Assembly (NCBI GenBank): GCA_963764205.1
Contig: CAVXRN010000002.1
Location: 1,364,001-1,428,000 of the forward strand
Direction: 5' to 3'
Length of the DNA stretch: 64,000 bases
DNA from: Chersky-840 sp963764205
GTDB lineage: Bacteria; Actinomycetota; Acidimicrobiia; Acidimicrobiales; UBA8190
The translations under genes and the position numbers were made by a program. The notes under the pieces were generated by a model, which saw only the letters and a list, made by a program, of their open reading frames with translations, was not told the origin of the DNA and searched no databases. This document shows positions 26,988 through 35,962 of this stretch, piece by piece; the first letter of the stretch is position 1, and every line of letters begins with the position of its first letter.

Positions 26988-27011
26988 GGGCCGGGTCGGT
27001 CCCTGTGCCGG

Positions 27012-28097
27012 TTACTCGACGACCGCGAGGGCGTGGTCCACGGTGTTGAGGGGGACGACGCCGTCCTCCCCCACCACCACGATGTCCTCGAGACGCATCC
27101 CGAAGCGCCCCGGGAAGTAGATCCCGGGCTCGACCGAGAAAGCGTGGCCCACCGCCAGAGGCGTGTCGTTCCCGGCCACGACGTAGGGGTCCTCGTGCTC
27201 CTCGATCCCGATGCCGTGCCCGGTGCGGTGGATGAAGTACTCACCCAAGCCCGCCTCGGTGATGATGGCGCGCGCCACGGCGTCGATGTGCTCGGCGGTG
27301 ACCCCGGGCCGCACCGCGGCGACAGCGGCCTGCTGCGCGGCGAGGAGCACCGCATAGGTGTCGCGCACCTCGGCGCTCGGCTCCCCCACCGCAATGGTGC
27401 GCGTGATGTCGGAGCAGTAGCCCACGTCGTCGTCCAGCGCGTACTCCCCGCCGAAGTCGCACACCACGGTGTCGCCGGGCTCGATCACGCGTTCGCCCGG
27501 CTCGTGGTGCGGGCTCGCACCGTTGGGCCCGCTCCCCACGATGGCGAAGTTGACGCGACGATGCCCCGCGGCGAGCAGCCCCATGCTCAAGGCGTCCGAC
27601 ACCTGGATCTCCCGCCGGCCGACCATGGGGATCTCGCCCCCTTGGAGCACCGCCGCCACGCTGTCGGCCGCGTGCGCCGCGGCGCGCAGCGCCGCGATCT
27701 CATGCTCGTCCTTCACGGCGCGTAGCGGGGACGTGACGCTCGAGGCCGCCCGCCAGTGCGCCTCGGGCAGTCTCGCCTGCAGCGCCAGCAGCGACTGGGC
27801 CCAGGCCCGATCCGAGATCCCGTAGGTGGTGCCACGCTCGGCCGACAACAGCGCCGCGACGAGCGCCACGGGGTCCTCGGTCTCGGCCCACGGGCGCAGC
27901 GTGATCATCCCGCTCGTGTCGGGCACCCGCGGGGCCTCGAGGGCCGGGACGACGAGCACGGCGTCGCCCTCACGCGGCAGCACGAGCAACGTCAGCCGCT
28001 CGAGCGGCATGGCCCGGTACCCCGTCAGCCAGGGCAGATCCGCGCCGTGGCTCAAGAGCAGCGCATCCACCCCGAGCTCGCCCATGCGGGCCCGCAC
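27012..28097 (-). CDS. M24 family metallopeptidase (Xaa-Pro aminopeptidase-like)
   Basis: 361 residues. Creatinase-type N-domain (LPWLTGYRAMPLERLTLLV), then a pita-bread domain with metal ligands in CDFGGEYALDDDVGYCSDITRT, HRTGHGIGIEEHEDPY, SVEPGIYF and MRLEDIVVV. It cleaves Xaa-Pro dipeptides or N-terminal Xaa-Pro bonds with two metals. In-frame start is GTG 28097. An ATG at 28140 overlaps the lipA stop as ATGA and is out of frame by one base; removing one C in GACCAAC joins it smoothly (NTRRAAARIERVRARMGE). The real start is therefore probably 28140. Confidence 0.9.
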   Translation of the reverse strand: MRARMGELGVDALLLSHGADLPWLTGYRAMPLERLTLLVLPREGDAVLVVPALEAPRVPDTSGMITLRPWAETEDPVALVAALLSAERGTTYGISDRAWAQSLLALQARLPEAHWRAASSVTSPLRAVKDEHEIAALRAAAHAADSVAAVLQGGEIPMVGRREIQVSDALSMGLLAAGHRRVNFAIVGSGPNGASPHHEPGERVIEPGDTVVCDFGGEYALDDDVGYCSDITRTIAVGEPSAEVRDTYAVLLAAQQAAVAAVRPGVTAEHIDAVARAIITEAGLGEYFIHRTGHGIGIEEHEDPYVVAGNDTPLAVGHAFSVEPGIYFPGRFGMRLEDIVVVGEDGVVPLNTVDHALAVVE

Positions 28098-28136
28098 CCG
28101 CTCGATCCGTGCCGCGGCGCGCCGCGTGTTGGTCGG

Positions 28137-29123
28137 TCATGCCCGCACCTCGGCCGTCCCGGTCGCCGCGGCCGCGGCCCCTCGGGCGTGATAGCTCGAC
28201 CGCGTCAACGGCGACGACTCGACGTGCGCGAACCCCATCTCCTCGCCGATGACGCGCAACGACTCGAACTCCTCGGGCGTCCACCACCGCGCCACCGGCA
28301 GGTGCGCGGCCGTGGGACGCAGGTACTGCCCCACCGTCACGATGTCGACGCCGACGGACCGGAGGTCGGCCAGCGCCCCCACCACCTCGTCCCACTGCTC
28401 CCCCATCCCGAGGATCATGCCCGACTTGGTCACGAGCCCGGCGTCCTTGGCCCGGGCGAGAACCCCCAGGCTGCGCGCGTACCCGGCCGAGGGCCGCACG
28501 GCGCGCTGGAGCCGGGCCACGGTCTCGAGGTTGTGGTTGAGCACGTCGGGCCGTGCGCCGAAGACGACGTCGAGGGCCTCGGCGTCGCCCTTGCAGTCCG
28601 GGATGAGGACCTCGACCGCCGTGGTCGGGCAACGGCGTCGGATGGCCCGGATGGTGGACGCGTAGCCGCCCGCGCCACCGTCGGGGAGGTCGTCGCGTGC
28701 CACCGCCGTGACCACGGCGTAGGCCAGCTGGAGCTGCTGCACTGCCGCGGCCACCCGCTCGGGCTCGTCGGCATCGGGGGGCTCGGGGTGGCGGGTGTCG
28801 ACCAGACAGAACCCGCACGAGCGCGTGCACCGCTCTCCGTTGATCATGAACGTCGCCGTCCCGTCCGCCCAACACTCGAAGATGTTGGGACACCCCGCCT
28901 CCTCGCACACCGTCACGAGCCCGAGGTCGCGCACGGTCCGCTTCAACCCGAGGAACTCATCGCCCATGCGGACCGGGACGCGCAACCACGGCGGTTTGCG
29001 CGTGGTGCCGGGCAGCCCCGCTCCGGGCTCGATCCCCGCCTGTTGCAGTCGGATGCGGAGCCGTTGCCCCGGGACACGCTCGGCCAGGGGTCCGGCGTCG
29101 GGTGACGACGTCGTGGCGCGCAC
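28137..29123 (-). CDS. lipA: Lipoyl synthase
   Basis: Radical-SAM enzyme that inserts two sulfurs into octanoyl-protein. The auxiliary cluster motif is VCEEAGCPNIFEC; the radical-SAM motif is CTRSCGFC; the C-terminal SSPLTRSSYHA holds the RSSY signature. There is no clear separate start: the same frame continues upstream into the LipB C-terminus with no stop, and the GTG at 29123 has no good ribosome site, so a LipB-LipA fusion is possible. It ends in an ATGA overlap with the next reading start. Substrates nearby are the E2 lipoyl domain and AceE's partner. Confidence 0.94.
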   Translation of the reverse strand: MRATTSSPDAGPLAERVPGQRLRIRLQQAGIEPGAGLPGTTRKPPWLRVPVRMGDEFLGLKRTVRDLGLVTVCEEAGCPNIFECWADGTATFMINGERCTRSCGFCLVDTRHPEPPDADEPERVAAAVQQLQLAYAVVTAVARDDLPDGGAGGYASTIRAIRRRCPTTAVEVLIPDCKGDAEALDVVFGARPDVLNHNLETVARLQRAVRPSAGYARSLGVLARAKDAGLVTKSGMILGMGEQWDEVVGALADLRSVGVDIVTVGQYLRPTAAHLPVARWWTPEEFESLRVIGEEMGFAHVESSPLTRSSYHARGAAAAATGTAEVRA

Positions 29124-29779
29124 GGGCCACGCCACGTCTTGGCGTTCGAAGCGCCCGTCGGGGGCCCAGCGCTGCACCGCATGGCGCACGAGGCTGTCGG
29201 CCACCTCGTGCATCGATGCCTCGACGCCTTCGGCCGCGAGCGACGTGACCGCCTTGCCCTCGATCCCGCACGGCACGATGCGCTCGAACCACGACCATGT
29301 CGGGGTCGACGTTGAGCGCGAGCCCGTGCATCGACCGACCGCGTGTGACCCGCACGCCGATCGCACAGATCTTGCGCGGCGCCGGGCCGTCCGCGTCGAC
29401 CCAGACACCGGGATACCCGGCCAGACGTCCGGCGTCGACACCGAACTCGGCCACCGTGTCGATCACGACCTGCTCGATCCCGTGCACGTGGCACGGCACC
29501 GACCGCGGCGCGGTGGGCACGTTGACCACGGGGTAGGCGACGAGCTGGCCCGGCCCGTGGTACGTGACGTCGCCGCCCCGATCGGTCGTGACGAGATCGG
29601 CTCCCACCTGGCTCGGCTCGACCAGGACATGGGCGGGATCTCCGTGCACGCCGAGCGTGAACACGTGGGGGTGCTCGAGGAGCAGGAGGTGGTCGTCGCG
29701 GCCCCGGTCGTGCAGGGCGCGTCTGCAACGCGTGCGCCTCTCCATAGGGCACCCGGCCCAACCACCGAACCCGGAACAT
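29124..29779 (-). CDS. lipB: Octanoyltransferase, two frame breaks, open into lipA
   Basis: Moves octanoyl from acyl carrier protein to lipoyl domains, before LipA acts. ATG 29779 follows the E2 stop by 16 bases and gives MFRVRWLGRVPYGEAHALQ. At about 29719 one base too many shifts the frame; the next frame holds LLLEHPHVFTLG and RGGDVTYHGPGQLVAYPVV. It also holds ARKICAIGVRV with the catalytic Lys and ends near NVDPDM. At about 29293 one extra G shifts again to WFERIVPCGIEGKAVTSL. That third frame runs without a stop into lipA. All catalytic parts exist but not in one frame. Confidence 0.85.
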
Positions 29780-29795
29780 GGGCGGCTCGTGCCGA

Positions 29796-31243
29796 CTAGA
29801 GCTCGGCGGCCCAGTCGTGGCTGGCGAGCAACTCCGTCACCCGCGCCACGAAGGCCGCGGCGTAGGCCCCGTCCACGGCACGGTGGTCCCACGCCAGGCA
29901 CAACAGCCCGATCGAATGGATGGCGATGGCTTCGGACCCGTCGGGTTGGACCACGACCGTGGGCCGACGTTTCACCCCGTCGGTCGACAGGATCGCCACC
30001 TGGGGCTGGTTGATGATCGGCGACGTGAGGAACGTGCCGAACGGGCCGGCGTTGGTGATCGAGAACGTTCCGCCCGAGATGTCGTCCGCGCTGAGCTTCT
30101 TCGTCCGCGCCCGATCGGCCAGCTCTCGGATCCGCCGCGCCATGCCCCGCAGCGTGAGCTCCTCGGCCCGCTTCACCACGGGCACGATGAGCCCGTTGTG
30201 GTCGAGGTCCACGGCGAATCCCATGTTGACCTGATGGTGCACGATGAGCGAGTCGTCGCCCACCGAGGCGTTGAGGTGCGGCCACTCGTGCAGCGCCTCG
30301 ACCGTGGCCCGTGCCACGAACGGCAGGTAGGTGAGCGCGAAGCCCTCTTCCGCCTTGAACTGTGCCCCGTGCGAGCGTCGGACCCGTTCGACCTGCTCGT
30401 AGTCGGCCTCGAGCACCACCAACGTGTGCGGGCTCGTCGCCTTCGACCGCACCATGTGCTCCGCCGTCCGCCGCCGGATGTTGGTGAACGGGATGATCTC
30501 GTCGGTCCCCGCCGTGGGCGCCGATGTGGCCGGCGTCGACTGCGGGGCGGGTGCCACCGCGGCCGCTACCGCCGCGGGTGCAGCTGTAGGTGCGGGTGCG
30601 GGTGCGGGTGCGCGGGTGCGGGTGCGGCGGCCACGCCCGGAGCGGGTGCCCCCCCGGTCCGCCGGCTGTCGATGAAGTCGAGCACGTCGGATCGCGTGAC
30701 CCGCCCACCGAGGCCGGTCCCGGTCACCTCGGCCGGGTCGATGCCGTTGTCGTCGAGCAACCGCCGCACCACCGGCGACAGGATCCGGTCCCCCCACTTG
30801 CCGGCGCCGTCGCTCTCGGGGCCGGTGGCCGTCACGGGAGCCGGAGCTTCTCGGGCCGGCGCCACCGGCGGCGCGGGAGCGGGAGGGGGAGGGGGCGCCG
30901 GTGCAGCCGCGGGAGCCGGCGCCGGTGCGACCGGCGGCGCGGGGGCGGGAGCCGGGGCAGCGGCGGGAGGGGCGGACGGGGCGGCGGCGGGAGCAGCCGC
31001 CACGGCGCCGTCGGCGCTCAGGACGGCGAGCACCGTCCCGACGTCGACGGTCTCACCTTCCTGCACACGGATCTCGGCCAGCGTCCCCGCCGCCGGCGAC
31101 GGCACCTCGGAGTCGACCTTGTCGGTCGAGACCTCGAACAGCGGCTCGTCGCGCGCCACGGCGTCACCGACCGACTTGAACCATTTCGTGATCGTGCCCT
31201 CGGTGACGGTCTCCCCGAGCTGGGGCATCGTGACGTCAGCCAA
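29796..31243 (-). CDS. 2-oxoacid dehydrogenase E2 (dihydrolipoamide acyltransferase), frameshift in linker
   Basis: One lipoyl domain (TMPQLGETVTEGTITKW; lipoyl-Lys in STDKVDSE), a long Ala/Pro linker, a subunit-binding domain (LSPVVRRLLDDNGIDPAEV) and a catalytic domain ending with DHRAVDG, the His/Asp active site. It passes acyl groups from lipoate to CoA. Start is TTG 31243 after GGAAGGGGG, overlapping the lpd stop. The second half of the linker lies in another frame: the hexanucleotide GCACCC run near 30590-30615 has two extra or four missing bases. It may serve pyruvate (with AceE), 2-oxoglutarate or branched-chain substrates; the gene order with lpd and lip genes does not decide. Confidence 0.92.
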
Positions 31244-32707
31244 CGTGCAACCCCCTTCCGGTGAGCGCCAACACTGTCTCACCGAATGCCTCGGACAACG
31301 TGGGATGCGGCTGGATGAACTGCCCCACCTCTTCGGGCGTGGCCTCCCAGTTGACCGCCATGTACCCCTGGCCCAACTGCTCGGTCACCCACGGCCCGAC
31401 CATGTGCACCCCGAGGATCCGCCCGGCGCGTCCATCGGGAAGGCGCTGCGCCACGACCTTGACCAACCCGTCGGTCTCCCCCACGATGCGGGCTCGGCTG
31501 TTGCCGCCGTAGGGGTCCTTCTTCACCACAACGTCGATCCCGGCCTCTTTGGCCTGCGCCTCGGTCAGCCCCGCGTAGGCGACCTCCGGATGGCAGTAGA
31601 TCGCCCACGGCACCCGCGCGTACTCGACCGGGAAGGCGGGCTCGCCCAGCATCGCCTTGATGGCCAGGATCCCCTCGGCGAAGCCCACGTGCGCGAGTTG
31701 CGGCGTGTTCACCACATCGCCGACCGCCCACACGCCTTGCGCCGCGGTCCGCTGATACTCGTCGACGACGACGAACCCCCGCTCGTCGATGGTCACTCCC
31801 GTGCCCTCCGCCAGCAACCCCTCGGTCAACGGCCGCCGACCGACCGACAACACCACGGCGTCCACCGTGACGTACTCGCCCTCCCCGAAGCTCACCGTCG
31901 TCCCCGCCCCGTTGGGCGCGTGCCCGCTCACCGTCACACCGGTGTGGACGTTGATCCCCCGCTTGCGGAACGACCGCGCCACGACACCGACCACGTCGCT
32001 GTCGCATCCCGTCAACAACGACGGCAGCGCCTCGAGCACAGTGACCTGGCTCCCGAGGTCGGAGAACATCGACGCGAACTCGCACCCGATGGCGCCGCCG
32101 CCGATCACGGCCACCGACGCCGGCAACGCGTCGAGCATCAGCACGTCGTCGGAGGTGAGCACGACCCGCCCGTCGACGTCGAACCCGGGGATCGTCCGCG
32201 GCACCGACCCCGTGGCCAGCACGACGTTGCGACCCGTGATCTCGATCGGCCCGGACGCCTCGCCCGCCCCGGCGACCGGGTCGATCCGCACCCGACGGCC
32301 GGGCAGCAGCGTGCCGGTGCCGTCGAACGTCACGATCCCGCGACCCTTCATCAACCCCGCGAGTCCCTTGAAGAGCTGGTCCACCACCTTCTGCTTGCGG
32401 CCCTGGCTGACGGCGAAGTCCACCACGGGCTGGCCCGCCTGGACACCGAACTCCTTGGCCCCCGCCACGGTGCGCATCACGCTGGCGGTCTCGAGGAACT
32501 CCTTGGCCGGGACACACCCTCGGTGCAGGCACGTCCCGCCGACCTTCTCGCGCTCGACGACGGCGATGCGCAGCCCGGCCGACGCCCCGTAGAGCGCGGT
32601 GGCGTACCCCCCGGGCCGCCGCCGATCACGACGACGTCGAACTCGTCTGCACCGGTTTCAGCCGTCGCGATCACCTCCGTCTGTGCCGCACCCGCGCCGG
32701 ACGACAC
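31236..32707 (-). CDS. lpd: Dihydrolipoamide dehydrogenase, frameshift near N-terminus
   Basis: E3 flavoprotein that reoxidises dihydrolipoyl groups with NAD. FAD motif DVVVIGGGPGG; then, in the next frame, YATALYGASAGLR and the redox disulfide GGTCLHRGCVPAK; NAD motif VAVIGGGAIGCEFA; C-terminal HPTLSEAF with the active-site His/Glu. The two frames meet at a C6 tract (32607-32612); a seventh C restores GGPGGYATAL. First gene of the lpd, E2, lipB, lipA, M24, SDR run. A TAGGCT box lies about 20 bases before GTG 32707. Confidence 0.93.
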
Positions 32708-32771
32708 CGGGCGAATGGTCTGTGTTGCAGCCTAACGGCACGCACCCGTCCCCTCTCACCCCGGGACGCGA

Positions 32772-33215
32772 TCAGAGGTCGGGGGGAAGCGGCAGCGGAC
32801 GACGACCGGCGAAGCCGTCCTCGGGGAGGTGCCACCAACCCAGCTCGTCCTCGCCCAGCTGCCAACACAGCAGCACCTCGCGCCCGTTGTGCAGCGCGGT
32901 GAAGTCGATCAACCCCCGGTCGGGGTCGCGCAGGACGATCCCCTCCTCCTCGAGCTCGGCCAGCGCCTCTTTCGCGTCGAACGCCACGGCCGGCTCGGCC
33001 GCGCCCGGCTCGGCCGCGCCCGGCTCGCCCGACGGTGGATCGGGTGCCGACGGCCCGGTGCTCGGCGGGCCCGCCGGCGACGGCGCCCCGGGCAACACGG
33101 CGTGCCCGTTGGCCCGCGCCGAGACGGCCAGATTGCTGGCTCGTCGGATCACGCCCAGCAGGAGCCGCAGCCGCGGGAGATACGCCTGGGCCTCGTCGAC
33201 GGTCCAGTACCGCAC
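32772..33215 (-). CDS. DUF2203 family protein
   Basis: 147 residues. The N-terminal RYWTVDEAQAYLPRLRLLL and the C-terminal DFTALHNGREVLLCWQLGEDELGWWHL match the DUF2203 pattern: a helix of Leu-rich residues, then a small beta unit about a ligand such as carboxylates. Function unknown. A Pro/Gly/Ala/Glu repeat between residues about 65 and 90 (EPGAAEPGAAEP) comes from a short DNA repeat. Start GTG 33215, 17 bases after the aldo/keto reductase stop, suggests co-transcription. Confidence 0.8.
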   Translation of the reverse strand: MRYWTVDEAQAYLPRLRLLLGVIRRASNLAVSARANGHAVLPGAPSPAGPPSTGPSAPDPPSGEPGAAEPGAAEPAVAFDAKEALAELEEEGIVLRDPDRGLIDFTALHNGREVLLCWQLGEDELGWWHLPEDGFAGRRPLPLPPDL

Positions 33216-33232
33216 GCGATCGACCGCGCCGG

Positions 33233-34261
33233 CTACGACGACGCCGGGCCGGTGCCGCCCGGCCCGTCCGGCCCACCCGACAGGCGGTCGAACAGGATCG
33301 ACAGCCGCTCCTTGATGAGGTCGGGCAGCACCGCGGTCGCTCCCACCGGCGTGAACGCGTCGGACGCGGCGACCAACGCCGCATCCTCGTCGTCGGCCAG
33401 CTCGATGTCGGCCGCCGCCGCGTTCACCTCGACCTGGGCCGCCGAGCTCGCCCCCGGGATCACGACCACATTCGGCCTCCGGATCAACCACGCCAGCGCG
33501 ATCTGCGACGGCGTGGCGTGGTGCGCCCCGGCCACCTCCCGCAGCACGTCGAGCATGGGAGCGGCCCGGCGCAGGTTCTCGGGGTGGAACGCCGGCGACG
33601 CGGCGCGCACCATCCCACCGGGCCGGTGGTGCTCGTCGTACCGGGCCGACAACAGACCCTGGGCCAGCGGGCTGTACGCGATGACCAGCCGGTCGTGGCT
33701 CTGCGCGTAGGGCACCAGGTCCTTCTCGGGTCGCCGGTCGACGAGGTTGTACCGCACCTGGTTCGACAGCACCGGCCGGCCCAGCGCCTCCTCGGCCGCC
33801 TCCCACCGCGCCAGCGAGTAGTTCGACACGCCCACGTGCCGCACGACCCCCTCGTCGAGCAGCTGCCCGAAGGCGGGCATCGTCGACGACAGCGGCACCA
33901 CCGGGTTGGGCTGGTGGAGCTGGTAGAGGTCGAGGGCGTCGATCCCCAACCGCCGCACACTGGCCCGGGCACGCTGGAGCACCACGGGCCCGATGGGCAG
34001 CACGGGGAAGATCTTCGACGCGACGAACGCCTCGTCGCGCCGGGGCCCGAGCGCCTGGCCCAGGATCCGCTCGGACCGGCCGAAGCCGTAGATCTCGGCG
34101 GTGTCGAAGAGCGTGATCCCGACGTCGAGCGCCCGTTGCACGATGGCGGCCGCCTCGCGCTCGGCGTAGTCGGACCCGTACCCCCACTCCGTCGACCCGA
34201 ACTGCCACGTCCCGAGCCCGACGGCCGACACCCTGGCCCCGGCGACCTCGACGTACTTCAT
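33233..34261 (-). CDS. Aldo/keto reductase
   Basis: 342-residue NADPH-dependent oxidoreductase of the (beta/alpha)8 type. The catalytic Tyr is in EIYGFGRSER, the Lys in VASKIF, and the NADPH-binding loop in the C-terminal WLIRRPNVVVIPGASS. The order DLYQLHQPNP and VSNYSLARWE fits the ion-channel-beta-like/AKR family rather than AKR1. Substrate unknown. ATG 34261 is a good start; the gene is followed by DUF2203 after 17 bases. Confidence 0.92.
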   Translation of the reverse strand: MKYVEVAGARVSAVGLGTWQFGSTEWGYGSDYAEREAAAIVQRALDVGITLFDTAEIYGFGRSERILGQALGPRRDEAFVASKIFPVLPIGPVVLQRARASVRRLGIDALDLYQLHQPNPVVPLSSTMPAFGQLLDEGVVRHVGVSNYSLARWEAAEEALGRPVLSNQVRYNLVDRRPEKDLVPYAQSHDRLVIAYSPLAQGLLSARYDEHHRPGGMVRAASPAFHPENLRRAAPMLDVLREVAGAHHATPSQIALAWLIRRPNVVVIPGASSAAQVEVNAAAADIELADDEDAALVAASDAFTPVGATAVLPDLIKERLSILFDRLSGGPDGPGGTGPASS

Positions 34262-34276
34262 GGCGTCATCGGGGCA

Positions 34277-35038
34277 TCACTTCGGGGGCATCCGGATGCC
34301 GCCGTCGAGGCGGATCACCTCTGCGTTGAGGTAGCTGTTCTGCGCGATGTGGGCCACGAGCTGTCCGTACTGGATCGGCTGGCCCAGCTTCTTGGGGAAC
34401 AGCACCGACTGGCCCAACGCGTTGCGCTGCTCCTCGGGAAGCATCCCGAGCAACGGCGTGTCGAACAACCCCGGCGCGATCGTCACCACCCGCACGCCGA
34501 TCGACGCGAGGTCGCGCGCGGCGGGAAGCGTCATCCCCACCACCGCACCCTTCGACGCCGAGTACGCCAGCTGCCCGATCTGGCCGTCGAACGCGGCGAC
34601 CGACGCCGTGTTCACGATCACACCGCGCTCGCCCTCGGCCAGCGGCTCGGTCGCCGCCATGGCCGACGCGGCCCGCGTCATCACGTTGAACGTGCCCACC
34701 ACGTTGAGGTCCTGGATGAACTTGAACGCACCCAGGTCGTGCGGCGAGTTGTCCCGGTTGATGACCCGGCCCACCCACCCCGTCCCCGCACAGTTCACGG
34801 CGATCCGCAGACTGCCGCCCTCGGCGGCCTGGTCGACGGCTCGCTGGCAGTCGTCGGGGTCGGTCACGTCGCCGGCGACGTAGTTGGCGCCGAGCTCACC
34901 GGCCACCGTCTTGGCGCCGTCCTCGTTGCGGTCGAAGATCGTGCACCGCACGCCGAGCGACGACAGCGTGCGCACCGTGCCCTCGCCGAGCCCCGATGCG
35001 CCGCCGGTGATCACTGCCGAGATGCCTTTGAGGTCCAT
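34277..35038 (-). CDS. 3-hydroxyacyl-CoA dehydrogenase-type SDR
   Basis: 253 residues. Cofactor motif TGGASGLGEGT with Asp after the second strand (FDRNED), so NAD-linked. The catalytic Tyr-x3-Lys is in LAYSASKGAV, and the Ser in NTASVAAFDGQIGQ. The order and the PGLFDTPLLGMLPEEQR loop resemble the type-II 3-hydroxyacyl-CoA dehydrogenases (HSD17B10-like) of fatty-acid oxidation. Start 35038 is chosen over 35047 because the earlier ATG overlaps a TAGCAT box that lies 7 bases before 35038. Confidence 0.92.
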   Translation of the reverse strand: MDLKGISAVITGGASGLGEGTVRTLSSLGVRCTIFDRNEDGAKTVAGELGANYVAGDVTDPDDCQRAVDQAAEGGSLRIAVNCAGTGWVGRVINRDNSPHDLGAFKFIQDLNVVGTFNVMTRAASAMAATEPLAEGERGVIVNTASVAAFDGQIGQLAYSASKGAVVGMTLPAARDLASIGVRVVTIAPGLFDTPLLGMLPEEQRNALGQSVLFPKKLGQPIQYGQLVAHIAQNSYLNAEVIRLDGGIRMPPK

Positions 35039-35045
35039 GCTGCGC

Positions 35046-35051
35046 ATGCTA
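35046..35051 (-). promoter_or_regulatory. Leaderless -10 box of SDR gene
   Basis: TAGCAT on the minus strand, 7 bases before ATG 35038. Confidence 0.5.
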
Positions 35052-35105
35052 CGGGGACCCTCACAGCGACCGCCAAGGCGACCCGGCGGGGCGAACCGCC
35101 GAGCC

Positions 35106-35573
35106 TCAGGGCACGAACCGGTCGCCCGACACGCCGTGCTGGACCGTGGCGGCCTCGACGGCGAGGACGTCGACCCGGTCGTTCATCTCGTCACCGGAGT
35201 GCCCCTTCACCCACGAGAACCGCACCTCCCGGTCGGGGCCCAACGCCAGCTCCAGCAACGGCTCCCACAGATCCCGGTTGGCGACCGGCTTGCCCTGCGA
35301 GTTGCGCCACCCCCGCCGCTTCCATCCCTCCCACCACCGGTCGCGGAAGCAGTTCACGACGTACGTCGAGTCGCTCCTGACGTGGACCGGGCCCTCGAGG
35401 GCCTCGAGCGCCCTGATCACGGCCGTGATCTCCATCCGCTGGTTCGTCGACCGCGCCTCGGCCCCGCTCGCAAACGGCCCGTCGGGCACCGCCCACGCCC
35501 AGCCGCCCGGCCCCGGGTTCCCCAGACACGAGCCGTCTGTGTACACGAGGGTCTCGCTGCCGTCTGCGCCCAT
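35106..35573 (-). CDS. rnhA: Ribonuclease HI
   Basis: 155 residues. Cleaves RNA in RNA-DNA hybrids. The catalytic acids are visible: Asp in VYTDGSCLGNPGPGG, Glu in NQRMEITAVI, Asp in RSDSTYVVN and the last Asp in HSGDEMNDRVD. Basic protrusion WKRRGWRNSQGKPV is present. ATG 35573 gives the normal length. RNase HII is also present at 62.5 kb, so this genome has both types. Confidence 0.95.
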   Translation of the reverse strand: MGADGSETLVYTDGSCLGNPGPGGWAWAVPDGPFASGAEARSTNQRMEITAVIRALEALEGPVHVRSDSTYVVNCFRDRWWEGWKRRGWRNSQGKPVANRDLWEPLLELALGPDREVRFSWVKGHSGDEMNDRVDVLAVEAATVQHGVSGDRFVP

Positions 35574-35644
35574 AGCGCCCCAGCATGCACGGGCCCGTCC
35601 GTCGCGGCAGGTTATCTAAACGTGAACGAAAGGTGAATTTAAGG

Positions 35645-35650
35645 TAAACT
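35645..35650 (+). promoter_or_regulatory. Leaderless -10 box
   Basis: TAAACT, 6 bases before ATG 35657, in a locally AT-rich stretch (35615-35650). Confidence 0.55.
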
Positions 35651-35656
35651 CCACGC

Positions 35657-35962
35657 ATGGCACTCGCAGCCACTCTCACTTTCGGATGGTTCGTCGACCC
35701 CTACCACCTGCACGAATACCGTTACTTCTCCGCCGGCACCCCGACCAAGCTCGTCCGCGACTCAGGCCGCGAGTCCTTCGACCCACCTCCCGACACCCCC
35801 CTGACCGGAGCCCCCGTCCCGGCCGCACCCTCAGCCGGCCCATCACCCAACGGCGGCGACATGCGCCGGGCCGACGACGCGGGGCGCGCCGCGCCCTACG
35901 ACCGGCGCGCCGCGTGCCAGGCGGCGACCACGGCCATCATTCGTTTCGGGTCATCGGACTGA
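35657..35962 (+). CDS. Small DUF2510-like protein
   Basis: 101 residues. The first 50 resemble the N-terminus of the protein at 51445-52407: FGWFVDPYHLHEYRYFSAG and LVRDSGRESFDPPPD against GWYVDPFGRHEARYVSGG and LVRDRGEESQDPPP. Both look like a diverged DUF2510 domain (Gly-Trp-Tyr-x-Asp-Pro). Beyond residue 55 it is Pro/Ala-rich and disordered. The last 26 bases overlap the opposing HNH gene. Function unknown; DUF2510 domains often precede membrane helices, absent here. Confidence 0.7.
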   Translation: MALAATLTFGWFVDPYHLHEYRYFSAGTPTKLVRDSGRESFDPPPDTPLTGAPVPAAPSAGPSPNGGDMRRADDAGRAAPYDRRAACQAATTAIIRFGSSD

